This document shows, piece by piece, positions 1-5,906 of a stretch of DNA of 7,618 bases. Made by a program: the position numbers and the translations under genes. The notes below the pieces were generated by a model, which was not told where the DNA came from, ran no database searches, and saw nothing but the letters and a program-made list of their open reading frames with translations. The stretch comes from an uncultured Clostridia bacterium. GTDB taxonomy: Bacteria; Bacillota; Clostridia; Christensenellales; Borkfalkiaceae. The stretch is taken from contig CALVPW010000121.1 in the NCBI GenBank assembly GCA_944354085.1, positions 1 to 7,618 of the forward strand, read 5' to 3'. How positions within the stretch are numbered: the first letter of the stretch is position 1; every line of letters starts with the position of its first letter.

Positions 1-1581
1 TTTGAGGAGGCTGTCGCAAAAGCAGACCGCCTCATCAAGGACGGCGGGCTCGGCCACACTTCCTCGCTGTATATCAACGTGGAGACGGGTGCAGACAAGA
101 TCGCGTATTTCCGCTCGATCATGAAGACCTGCCGTATCGTCATCAACACGCCTTCTTCGCAGGGCGGTATCGGCGATCTGTACAACTTCAAAATGCCCCC
201 GTCGCTCACGCTCGGCTGCGGTTCCTGGGGCGGCAACTCCGTCTCGGAGAACGTCGGCGTCAAGCACCTCATCAATATCAAGACCGTTGCAGAGAGGAAG
301 GAAAATATGCTTTGGTTCAGAGCACCCGAAAAGGTTTACTTCAAGCGCGGCTGCCTCGGCGTCGCCTTAAAAGAACTTGGCCATCAGGTCTATAACAAGA
401 AGAAGGCGTTCGTCGTCACCGATAAGTTCCTGTATCAGAGCGGCTTCACCAAAAAGATCACCGACCTTCTCGAAGCGGAAGGCATCATGTGCGCCACCTT
501 CTTTGACGTTACGCCCGATCCTACGCTCGCCTGCGCGAACGAGGGCGTCAAGCAGATGCGCGAATTCGCGCCCGACGTGATCATCGCCGTCGGCGGCGGT
601 TCGCCCATGGACGCTGCAAAGATCATGTGGGTGATGTACGAGCATCCCGAAGTCGACTTCCAGGATATGGCGATGCGCTTCATGGATATCCGCAAGCGCG
701 TGTACACCTTCCCGCACATGGGGGACAAGGCGCTCTTCGTCGCCATTCCCACCACGGCAGGTACGGGTTCCGAAGTCACGCCCTTCGCCGTCATCACCGA
801 CGAGAAGACGGGCACCAAATACCCGCTCGCCGATTACGAGCTCATGCCCGACATTGCGATCGTCGATTCCGATCTGATGATGAGCATCCCCAAGGGGCTC
901 ACCTCCTGCTCGGGTATCGACGCGATGAGCCACGCGCTCGAAGCCATCGCTTCCGTGATGGCGACCGACTTCACGAACGGTATCGCAAAAGAAGCTGCCC
1001 GCCTCATCTTCGAATATCTGCCCGCGGCATACGAAAAGGGCGCGCACGACGCCGAAGCGCGTGAGCGCATGGCAAACGCCGCCACGATGGCGGGTATGGC
1101 GTTCGCAAACGCCTTCCTCGGCGTCTGCCACTCCATGGCGCACAAGCTGGGTTCCTACTGGCACATCCCGCACGGCATGGCGAACTCGCTCATGCTCGAA
1201 GAAGTCATCCGCTTCAACAGCGCGGAGCAGCCCACCAAGATGGGTACCTTCCCGCAGTACGCATACCCGCAGTGCAAAGCGCGCTATGCAGACGTTGCCC
1301 GCTATATCGGTCTCAAAGGGAAGAACGACGACGAGCTCGTGGAAGCGCTCATCAAAAAGCTCAAGGAGCTCCAGGAAGCCATCGGTCAGCCCAAGACGAT
1401 CAAGGAAGCGCTCGGCGACAAGGTCACCGAAGAGCAGTTCCTTGCCCGCCTCGATCAGATGACGGAGGACGCGTTCGACGATCAGTGCACGGGCGCCAAC
1501 CCTCGTTATCCGCTCATGAGCGAGATCAAGGAGATGTACCTCAACGCTTACTACGGCCGTCAGAACCGTAAAAAGAAGTAA
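1..1581 (+). CDS. adhE: Bifunctional acetaldehyde-CoA/alcohol dehydrogenase AdhE, C-terminal part (5' end outside window)
   Basis: The reading frame is open from base 1, so the gene starts upstream; 526 residues are visible, against about 870-890 for full AdhE. AdhE is a cytosolic enzyme that reduces acetyl-CoA to acetaldehyde and then to ethanol, using two NADH. The visible part begins in the aldehyde dehydrogenase domain (GHTSSLY, then INTPSSQGGIGDLYNF and LTLGCGSWGGNS); its catalytic cysteine lies upstream of the window. A linker near visible residue 95-105 leads into the iron-dependent alcohol dehydrogenase domain, with the nucleotide-binding GGGSPMDAAK at about 198 and the four expected Fe ligands Asp307, His311, His377 and His391 (GIDAMSHA; CHSMAHKLG...HIPHG). 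The C-terminal DDQCTGANPRYPL block, typical of AdhE, is intact. Similarity to my memory of E. coli AdhE is high throughout. The GTG at 79 is internal, not a start. The gene probably shares a transcript with the hydrogenase that follows. Confidence 0.97.
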   Translation, partial: FEEAVAKADRLIKDGGLGHTSSLYINVETGADKIAYFRSIMKTCRIVINTPSSQGGIGDLYNFKMPPSLTLGCGSWGGNSVSENVGVKHLINIKTVAERKENMLWFRAPEKVYFKRGCLGVALKELGHQVYNKKKAFVVTDKFLYQSGFTKKITDLLEAEGIMCATFFDVTPDPTLACANEGVKQMREFAPDVIIAVGGGSPMDAAKIMWVMYEHPEVDFQDMAMRFMDIRKRVYTFPHMGDKALFVAIPTTAGTGSEVTPFAVITDEKTGTKYPLADYELMPDIAIVDSDLMMSIPKGLTSCSGIDAMSHALEAIASVMATDFTNGIAKEAARLIFEYLPAAYEKGAHDAEARERMANAATMAGMAFANAFLGVCHSMAHKLGSYWHIPHGMANSLMLEEVIRFNSAEQPTKMGTFPQYAYPQCKARYADVARYIGLKGKNDDELVEALIKKLKELQEAIGQPKTIKEALGDKVTEEQFLARLDQMTEDAFDDQCTGANPRYPLMSEIKEMYLNAYYGRQNRKKK

Positions 1582-1599
1582 GCGATCGTGTGGATCGGA

Positions 1600-1628
1600 A
1601 AAGGGCAGGGGCGCACCCCTTGCCCTTT
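1600..1628 (+). terminator. Intergenic hairpin between adhE and the hydrogenase gene (weak or partial terminator)
   Basis: Left arm AAAGGGCA + GGGG (1600-1611), loop CGCA, right arm CCCC + T + TGCCCTTT (1616-1628): 12 base pairs with one bulged T. It is followed by GTTCGATG rather than a T-tract, so it is a poor intrinsic terminator. It lies 18 bases after the adhE stop, and no promoter is visible between it and the next gene. Partial termination or mRNA 3'-end protection are both possible and cannot be told apart from sequence. Confidence 0.5.
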
Positions 1629-1648
1629 GTTCGATGAAATGAATGTTT

Positions 1649-1655
1649 GGAGGAG
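1649..1655 (+). promoter_or_regulatory. Ribosome binding site that fixes the hydrogenase start
   Basis: GGAGGAG lies 6 bases before ATG 1662. An in-frame TTG at 1647 would extend the protein by five residues, but it overlaps this Shine-Dalgarno site and has none of its own. ATG 1662 is therefore the start. Confidence 0.85.
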
Positions 1656-1661
1656 AAGATC

Positions 1662-3170
1662 ATGAGAGGTCTGGAAAGTTCGGTCAAAAAACTTCGTCGC
1701 CAGGTCTTCGTCGAAGTCGCAAAAGTCGCCTTTGAGTCGGAGAACGTGGCAAGCGATCTGGAAGAGATCCCTTACAAGATCACGCCGACGGAGACGCCGC
1801 AATACCGCGAGAGCATCTTCCGTGAGCGTGCGATCGCTTCCGAGCGCGTCCGTCTTGCCATGGGCATGTCGCTCAATCCGCAGGACAGACCCGCGCATAT
1901 CACCAACGGGCTCAGCGCCAGCAACATTTCGGACAGTTATTACGAGCCGCCGCTCATGCAGGTCATCCCGTCGGCTTGCGACCGCTGCGAAGAGAATAAA
2001 TACGAAGTCAGCGATCAGTGCCGCGGCTGCGTGGGGCGGTATTGCATGTCCGTCTGTCCCAAGGGAGCGCTTTCCGTCGATCCCAAAACGCGCCGCGTCG
2101 TCATCGATCAGGGCAAGTGCATCAAATGCGGCAAGTGCAAAGCCGCCTGCCCGTACGACGCCATCGCGCACCGCACCCGTCCCTGCGCGCAGGCGTGCGG
2201 CGTGAAAGCCATTTCGAGCGACGGTCTCGGCCGCGCCAACATCGATCCCAAAAAGTGCGTGGGCTGCGGTCAGTGCATGGTCAGCTGCCCGTTCGGCGCG
2301 ATCGCCGATAAGTCGCAGATCTTCCAGCTCATCCGCGCCATCAAAAAGGGCGACGAGGTGGTGGCGGAAGTCGCGCCTTCCATCGTCGGACAGTTCGGCC
2401 CCGGCGTGACGCTGTGGAAGATCAAAGCCGCGCTCAAAGATATCGGGTTCAAGGAAGTGTACGAAGTGGCGCACGGCGCCGACGTGGGCGCGTCGACGGA
2501 GGCGCATCACTACGCGACGGAAGTCGTCACGGGGAAACTCCCGTTCCTGCTCACTTCCTGCTGCCCCGCATGGAGCATGCTGGCAAAATTACAGTTCCCC
2601 GATATGGTGGATAAGGTTTCCTCCGCGCTCACGCCCATGGTCGCCACTTCGCGTTCCATCAAGCAGAAGCGCCCGAACGCGCGCGTCGTCTTCGTCGGTC
2701 CCTGCGCCGCCAAAAAGCTGGAGGCGCGCCGCCGTACGGTGCGCAGCGACGTGGACTTTGTCATCACGTTCGAGGAGCTCGCCGCCATCTTCGAAGCGAA
2801 GGGCATCGATTTCACCTCGTACGACAAAGAGGAGCCCATCCACGACGCGACCGCCGCAGGGCGCGGCTACGGTGTGGCGGGCGGCGTTTCCGCAGCCGTT
2901 GAGGCGTGCGTACGCGAGTACTATCCCGACGTCGAAGTCAAGATCGAGCATGCGGAAGGGCTGGAAGAGTGCAAAAAGGTGCTGCTGCTTGCAAAGCTCG
3001 GCAAAAAGAATGGCTGCCTGATCGAAGGGATGGGGTGCCCCGGCGGCTGCGTCGCGGGCGCGGGCGTGAACGCCGCTCCCGAAAAGGGCGCCGCGGAGCT
3101 CCGCCGCTTCGTCAACGATTCGACGACCAAGCTCCCCGAAAAGGAACTCTACGAGATCAAACTGCCGTAA
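1662..3170 (+). CDS. hydA: Monomeric [FeFe] hydrogenase, group B type, with cysteine-rich ferredoxin-like N-terminus
   Basis: A 502-residue cytosolic iron hydrogenase, expected to exchange electrons between reduced ferredoxin and H2. The C-terminal catalytic domain has all three H-cluster signatures: L1 TSCCPAW (Cys300 proton-path cysteine, Cys301 ligand), L2 VGPCAAKKLE (Cys348) and L3 EGMGCPGGCVAGAG (Cys459, Cys463). GPC in place of MPC in L2, and GAG in place of GGG in L3, point to group B rather than the classic clostridial CpI group. Residues 106-209 hold 16 cysteines: 106/109/120/123/128/132, 153/156/159/163 (CxxCxxCxxxCP), 175/179, and 199/202/205/209 (CxxCxxCxxxCP), enough for two ferredoxin-type [4Fe-4S] clusters and perhaps more. 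There is no signal peptide. The start is ATG 1662 with a strong ribosome binding site. It lies 80 bases after adhE on the same strand. The maturases HydE, HydF and HydG are not in the window. The family is certain; the group B assignment rests on motif memory. Confidence 0.95.
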   Translation: MRGLESSVKKLRRQVFVEVAKVAFESENVASDLEEIPYKITPTETPQYRESIFRERAIASERVRLAMGMSLNPQDRPAHITNGLSASNISDSYYEPPLMQVIPSACDRCEENKYEVSDQCRGCVGRYCMSVCPKGALSVDPKTRRVVIDQGKCIKCGKCKAACPYDAIAHRTRPCAQACGVKAISSDGLGRANIDPKKCVGCGQCMVSCPFGAIADKSQIFQLIRAIKKGDEVVAEVAPSIVGQFGPGVTLWKIKAALKDIGFKEVYEVAHGADVGASTEAHHYATEVVTGKLPFLLTSCCPAWSMLAKLQFPDMVDKVSSALTPMVATSRSIKQKRPNARVVFVGPCAAKKLEARRRTVRSDVDFVITFEELAAIFEAKGIDFTSYDKEEPIHDATAAGRGYGVAGGVSAAVEACVREYYPDVEVKIEHAEGLEECKKVLLLAKLGKKNGCLIEGMGCPGGCVAGAGVNAAPEKGAAELRRFVNDSTTKLPEKELYEIKLP

Positions 3171-3187
3171 GTACAGGAAAACTGCGA

Positions 3188-3216
3188 TTTACAAAGTACT
3201 ATGTCTGGAATACTAT
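3188..3216 (+). promoter_or_regulatory. Promoter-like sequence downstream of the hydrogenase, with no gene in front of it
   Basis: TTTACA (3188-3193), a 17-base spacer and TACTAT (3211-3216) fit a sigma-A promoter on the + strand. Expected transcription start is near 3223. The next gene in that direction lies beyond the terminator at 3249-3280, so the product would be an RNA of roughly 58 nt. AT-rich intergenic DNA can look like this by chance. Confidence 0.4.
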
Positions 3217-3236
3217 GACATATATTGTCATAGTAT
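3210..3236. repeat. Perfect 11-bp inverted repeat, operator-like
   Basis: ATACTATGACA (3210-3220) and TGTCATAGTAT (3226-3236) are exact reverse complements around the 5-base spacer TATAT. An extra half-site, GTACTATGTC at 3196-3205, lies 14 bases before the left arm. The repeat covers the -10 and expected start of the promoter-like sequence, the usual place for a repressor operator. As RNA it could also fold as an AT-rich hairpin in the hydrogenase 3' UTR. The spacing and symmetry are directly visible; a binding protein is inferred. Confidence 0.65.
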
Positions 3237-3248
3237 CGTAAAAAGCAT

Positions 3249-3280
3249 AAAAAAAGAGAGGCGATCGCCTCTCTTTTTTT
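3249..3280. terminator. Two-way intrinsic terminator shared by the hydrogenase gene and rplI
   Basis: A perfect 32-nt palindrome: seven A, GAGAGGCGA, then its exact complement TCGCCTCTC and seven T. Both strands read as a GC-rich stem followed by a T-tract. It lies between two convergent genes, 78 bases after the hydrogenase stop and 9 bases from the end of rplI. Confidence 0.93.
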
Positions 3281-3289
3281 GCCGCTTTT

Positions 3290-3736
3290 TTATGCCTGCG
3301 GGACGACGTTGACGGCGATCTTTGCCGTCACGCCCTCCATCAGGCGGATCTCTGCGTCGAACAAACCGACGGCTTTGATCGGCTCCTTGGTGGAGATCTT
3401 CTTTTTATCGATCTCGTAACCGAGTTCTTCGAGCGCGGCGGCGATCTGTGCGGTCGTCACCGAACCGAAGATACGCCCGTTCTCGCCCGTACGGATGGAG
3501 AGGGTGACCTGCTTGCCGTTGAGTTCTTTTGCGAGCGCACGCAGCGCCTTCTCGTTCTCCGCTTTATGATAGGCGTCTGCCGTGCGGCGCTGTTCGGCTT
3601 CGTTGATGCCGCTCGCCGTCGCGGCTTCGGCAAGTCCTTTTTTGAGGAGGAAATTCCTTGCGTAGCCGTCCGAAACTTCGATCACGTCGCCTTTCTTGCC
3701 GCTGCCTTTTACGTCTGCCTTTAAGATGACTTTCAT
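3290..3736 (-). CDS. rplI: 50S ribosomal protein bL9
   Basis: A 148-residue protein, the usual bL9 length. It binds 23S rRNA at the base of the L1 stalk. The N-terminal domain starts MKVILKADVKGSGKKGD, and residues 13-36 match the L9 signature (G-x2-G-x4-V-x2-G-Y-x2-N-F-L-x3-G-x-A). A charged linker helix follows at about 40-75, then the C-terminal domain with the RTGENGRIFGSVT block. The start is ATG at 3736 (minus strand), with GGGAGG 6 bases before it. A longer in-frame reading to 3820 would run through the promoter and is rejected. It is the only minus-strand gene, has its own promoter and ends at the shared terminator, so it is probably transcribed alone. In many Firmicutes rplI instead sits with rpsR/ssb/rpsF or gdpP/dnaB-type helicase genes; none of these is here. 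Confidence 0.98.
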   Translation of the reverse strand: MKVILKADVKGSGKKGDVIEVSDGYARNFLLKKGLAEAATASGINEAEQRRTADAYHKAENEKALRALAKELNGKQVTLSIRTGENGRIFGSVTTAQIAAALEELGYEIDKKKISTKEPIKAVGLFDAEIRLMEGVTAKIAVNVVPQA

Positions 3737-3757
3737 AGTTGACCTCCCGTTACCTCT

Positions 3758-3786
3758 ATTGTACCGAGCAAAAAGCGGTTTGTCAA
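3758..3786 (-). promoter_or_regulatory. Sigma-A promoter of rplI
   Basis: Read on the minus strand: TTGACA (3786-3781), exactly 17 bases, then TACAAT (3763-3758). This is a perfect -35 and a 5-of-6 -10 at ideal spacing. The start site should be near 3751, giving a leader of about 15 bases that still holds the GGGAGG ribosome binding site. A strong promoter fits a ribosomal protein gene. Confidence 0.88.
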
Positions 3787-3846
3787 TGGGGAAGGCGTAT
3801 TTTTTTGCAAATCGGCGCATACTGATTGCGAAAAAGGAGGTATCGT

Positions 3847-4002
3847 ATGCAAGAGAACATGAATCGCGGCGTCTCCTGCGGGGTGACCGACTGCAAATTC
3901 AACCGCGACGGGATGCATTGTGAGCTCGAGACCATCCACGTGGGCAATACGTGCGATTGCGAGCACTGCACCTGCTGCGACAGCTTCAAAAAGCGCGGCT
4001 GA
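3847..4002 (+). CDS. Small cysteine-rich DUF1540 protein
   Basis: A 51-residue protein with eight cysteines (11, 16, 25, 36, 38, 41, 43, 44). The pattern VSCGVTDCKFNRDGMHCE, then IHVGNTCDCEHCTCCDSF, matches the DUF1540 family as I know it: SC.V..C.YN..G.C.A..I.VG, ending in a C-rich DC..F. The function is unknown; the cysteine spacing suggests metal binding. The start is ATG 3847, with AAGGAGG ending 6 bases upstream, one of the best ribosome binding sites in the window. An internal ATG at 3859 has no such site. It is divergent from rplI across 110 bases and has its own terminator, so it is a single-gene unit. No convincing promoter was found; it must lie between rplI and 3834. No signal peptide or membrane segment is seen. 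Confidence 0.9.
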   Translation: MQENMNRGVSCGVTDCKFNRDGMHCELETIHVGNTCDCEHCTCCDSFKKRG

Positions 4003-4004
4003 CG

Positions 4005-4035
4005 AAAGAGAGGGGCGACCCTCTCTTTTTGTTTT
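4005..4035 (+). terminator. Intrinsic terminator of the DUF1540 gene
   Basis: AAAGAGAGGG (4005-4014), loop GCGA, CCCTCTCTTT (4019-4028): a perfect 10-bp stem running into TTTTTGTTTT. It starts 2 bases after the DUF1540 stop codon. Confidence 0.92.
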
Positions 4036-4069
4036 GCATATACGAAAAAATGCGCGCATAGGGTAACGT

Positions 4070-4954
4070 ATGAAGTCGATGTGGCGGTATTTGGGACGCG
4101 CCGCGGCGTTTTTGCTGCTGCTTGCCGTTCTGCTCGCCGTCTGCCTGTATCCCGAAGAGCAACGCGCGCCGCAGACGGTGCGGGTGGTGACGGTGTGGAA
4201 CGTGGACGCGTTCGAGGGCGGGAAGGGTTCAAGGACGGCGTTTTTGCGCCGCGTCGCTGCCATTGCGGAACGGGGGCGGGAGAACGTGCGCTATCTTATT
4301 TCGGGCGCGACGACGGCGGGTGCGGAGGCGGCGCTCATCAAGGGATCGCCGCCCGACGTTCTCTCGTTCGGCGGCGCGGTCGAAGGGCTGCGCCCTCTTT
4401 GCAGGCGGCTGGACGCTTCGTTTGCGGGAGAGGACCGCGCGCTTCCGTGGTGCCGCGGAGAATATTATCTCTTTTGTATGGAAGAGGACTTTACCGCGGC
4501 GGGGGAAACGATCGTATCTTCGGGCGGTGGGCTGAGCTGTGTGGCGGCGTATCTGAACGCGGTCACGGGGAAAGAGGCGGAGCCGCTCACGGCGTATCTT
4601 GCCTTTCTCAACGGCGAATACCGCTATCTTTTGGGGACGCGGCGCGACGTGCACCGTTTTGCATCCCGCGGCGTCGCGGTGTACCGCCGTCGGCTGACGG
4701 CGTTTAGCGATCTGTATCAGTACGCGGCGATCCTTTCGGAAGATGCTGCGGGGGATGCGGCGTATTTTTTGCAGGTGCTGCGTTCCGAAGCCGTGCAGGC
4801 GCTGTTGGGCGAGATCGGCATGCTGCCCGCGGAAGGGGGAACGGGGAGCACGGTGAACGCGTTTTTGGACGGCGCGTCCCGTGCGGCGCTCGCGTCTGCG
4901 GCGCGTGCGGGCGGACCGCGAAAAAATATCGATAATTTTTTGAAAACCGTTTGA
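4070..4954 (+). CDS. Membrane-anchored protein resembling an ABC-transporter solute-binding protein (orphan)
   Basis: 294 residues. The N-terminus has Lys/Arg at 2, 6 and 10, then a hydrophobic stretch at about 11-27 (AAAFLLLLAVLLAVCLYP), indicating export and anchoring. Cys25 follows L-A-V; Val at -1 is not a normal lipobox, so lipidation is doubtful. The rest recalls extracellular sugar-type binding proteins: VRVVTVWNVDAFEGGKGSR (37-55), then SPPDVLSFGG, a LPWCRGEYYLF block, LLGTRRDVHRF (187-197) and FSDLYQYAAIL. At under 300 residues it is shorter than the 400-450 usual for these proteins, so part of one lobe may be missing. No permease or ATPase gene is nearby, so a transport role is not supported by context; sensing or wall-associated binding are alternatives. 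The start ATG 4070 has only a weak AGGG site. murB follows after 40 bases. Low similarity makes the family call moderate. Confidence 0.6.
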   Translation: MKSMWRYLGRAAAFLLLLAVLLAVCLYPEEQRAPQTVRVVTVWNVDAFEGGKGSRTAFLRRVAAIAERGRENVRYLISGATTAGAEAALIKGSPPDVLSFGGAVEGLRPLCRRLDASFAGEDRALPWCRGEYYLFCMEEDFTAAGETIVSSGGGLSCVAAYLNAVTGKEAEPLTAYLAFLNGEYRYLLGTRRDVHRFASRGVAVYRRRLTAFSDLYQYAAILSEDAAGDAAYFLQVLRSEAVQALLGEIGMLPAEGGTGSTVNAFLDGASRAALASAARAGGPRKNIDNFLKTV

Positions 4955-4979
4955 AATATGCGCCGAAATATGATAAGAT
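4951..4979 (+). promoter_or_regulatory. Possible promoter in front of murB
   Basis: TTGAAA (4951-4956), 17 bases, TAAGAT (4974-4979). Spacing and matches are good, but the predicted start (about 4986) falls inside the murB ribosome binding site at 4983-4987, which would spoil it. The overlapping TATGAT at 4969 would keep the site but lacks a -35 at the right distance. Read-through from the gene upstream is the other explanation. Confidence 0.3.
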
Positions 4980-4982
4980 AGT

Positions 4983-4987
4983 AGGAG
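4983..4987 (+). promoter_or_regulatory. Ribosome binding site supporting the TTG start of murB
   Basis: AGGAG lies 7 bases before TTG 4995. The next in-frame start, ATG 5007, is 19 bases away, too far for this site, so TTG is the better start. Confidence 0.7.
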
Positions 4988-4994
4988 AGAAAAT

Positions 4995-5879
4995 TTGCAT
5001 CTTTCTATGCGGTTGGCGGCGCGCTTTCCGTCGCTCGCGCTCACGGAGGCGTTTGATTTTTCCCGTCATACGACGATCGGCTGCGGCGGACGGGCGGAAG
5101 TCGCGGCGATGCCGTCTTCCCCGATGCAAGCCGCGGCGCTACTTTCTTTCCTCAAACGGGAGAAGATCGCACATTGCATCCTCGGGACGGGCGCCAACGT
5201 CCTGCCCGCGGACGGCTTGTTCCGAGGCGTCGTCGTGCGGACGTGTTTGATGCGCACGCTGCGGGCGGAAGGCAGTACGCTCGTTGCCGATGCAGGCGTG
5301 ACGGGCGGCGCGCTGCTCTCGTTCGCGGCACGCTGCTCCGTCGGCGGATTCGAACCGCTCTCGGGCATCCCGATGTCGGTCGGCGGCGCGGTCGCGATGA
5401 ACGCGGGCGTGCGCGATCTGTATATCGGCGCGCGCGTGCGCAGCGTTCTGGCGTTTGACGGCGAACGGCTCGTCCTTCTTGACGGCGCGGCGTGCGGTTT
5501 TTCGCAAAAAGACAGCCTGTTCCGCCGCGAGAAGATCGCCGTGCTGCGCGTCTGGCTGGAAGGGCGGTATTCGGACGCCGCTTCCATCCGGATACGCGCC
5601 TGTGAATATCGCCGCCGCAGGCGGTGCCTTCCCAAAGGCAGGAGCATGGGCTGCGCCTTCGTCAATCCGCAGGGATGTTCCGCAGGGGCGCTCATCGAAG
5701 GCTGCGGGCTCAAAGGCGCACGCGTCGGCGGGGCGTTCGTCTCACGGGAACACGCCAATTTTATCATCAACGACGGCGGGAGCGCCCAAGACGTTGCCGC
5801 GCTCGCGGCGTTCGTCCGCGAACGTGTGTCCGCCGAGACGGGCATCTGTTTGCGCGAGGAGTTCTGCCGCCTGCCTTGA
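4995..5879 (+). CDS. murB: UDP-N-acetylmuramate dehydrogenase MurB
   Basis: 294 residues, normal for MurB. This FAD enzyme uses NADPH to reduce UDP-GlcNAc-enolpyruvate to UDP-MurNAc in the cytosolic stage of peptidoglycan synthesis. Visible landmarks: HTTIGCGGRAE at the start of the FAD domain; GTGANVLPADG (64-74, usually G.GSN.L..D.G); SGIPMSVGGAVAMNAG (123-138), a MurB hallmark; YRRRR from Tyr205; GCAFVNP (219-225); the REHANFIIN block, equivalent to the family's H.NFIVN; and a C-terminal Glu288 at the place of the catalytic glutamate. The proton-donor serine of the usual GS.FKNP motif is Cys220 here. The start is TTG 4995, by its ribosome binding site. It precedes the PHP gene by 27 bases and is likely co-transcribed with it, whiA and dnaE. 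Confidence 0.96.
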   Translation: MHLSMRLAARFPSLALTEAFDFSRHTTIGCGGRAEVAAMPSSPMQAAALLSFLKREKIAHCILGTGANVLPADGLFRGVVVRTCLMRTLRAEGSTLVADAGVTGGALLSFAARCSVGGFEPLSGIPMSVGGAVAMNAGVRDLYIGARVRSVLAFDGERLVLLDGAACGFSQKDSLFRREKIAVLRVWLEGRYSDAASIRIRACEYRRRRRCLPKGRSMGCAFVNPQGCSAGALIEGCGLKGARVGGAFVSREHANFIINDGGSAQDVAALAAFVRERVSAETGICLREEFCRLP

Positions 5880-5906
5880 TACCGCATACGAAATACGAGA
5901 TCTGAT

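Noticed and set aside
367..1173. Long minus-strand open frame (268 codons) opposite adhE
   Set aside because: It is a shadow of the strongly conserved AdhE frame in GC-rich DNA. Its product is Arg/His/Gly-rich with no family resemblance.
1647..1661. TTG start five codons upstream for the hydrogenase
   Set aside because: It sits on the GGAGGAG site that serves ATG 1662 and has no upstream ribosome binding site.
1560..2510. Minus-strand open frame (316 codons) opposite the hydrogenase
   Set aside because: It lies opposite the ferredoxin and catalytic motifs, has low-complexity composition (Ala, Asp, Arg), and crosses the adhE-hydrogenase gap without any start signal of its own.
3215..3241. 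Eight-codon ORF (MTYIVIVS) inside the inverted repeat
   Set aside because: It lacks a good ribosome binding site, its ATG lies upstream of the predicted start site of the local promoter, and its sequence is dictated by the palindrome.
3171..3289. Mobile-element scar or MITE at the 11-bp inverted repeat
   Set aside because: No flanking target duplication, no longer terminal repeats and no transposase remnant are seen; a promoter/operator reading explains more.
3737..3820. N-terminal extension of bL9 by 28 residues
   Set aside because: The extension runs through the -35/-10 promoter and ribosome binding site; bL9 proteins begin at MKVIL.
3790..3830. Sporulation-type promoter (GTATT ... CATACTGA) before the DUF1540 gene
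   Set aside because: Matches to sigma-F/G style boxes are partial and the spacing is loose; too weak to list.
4139..4153. Lipobox (LAVC) in the solute-binding-like protein
   Set aside because: Valine precedes the cysteine where Gly, Ala or Ser is needed, so lipoprotein processing is not supported.
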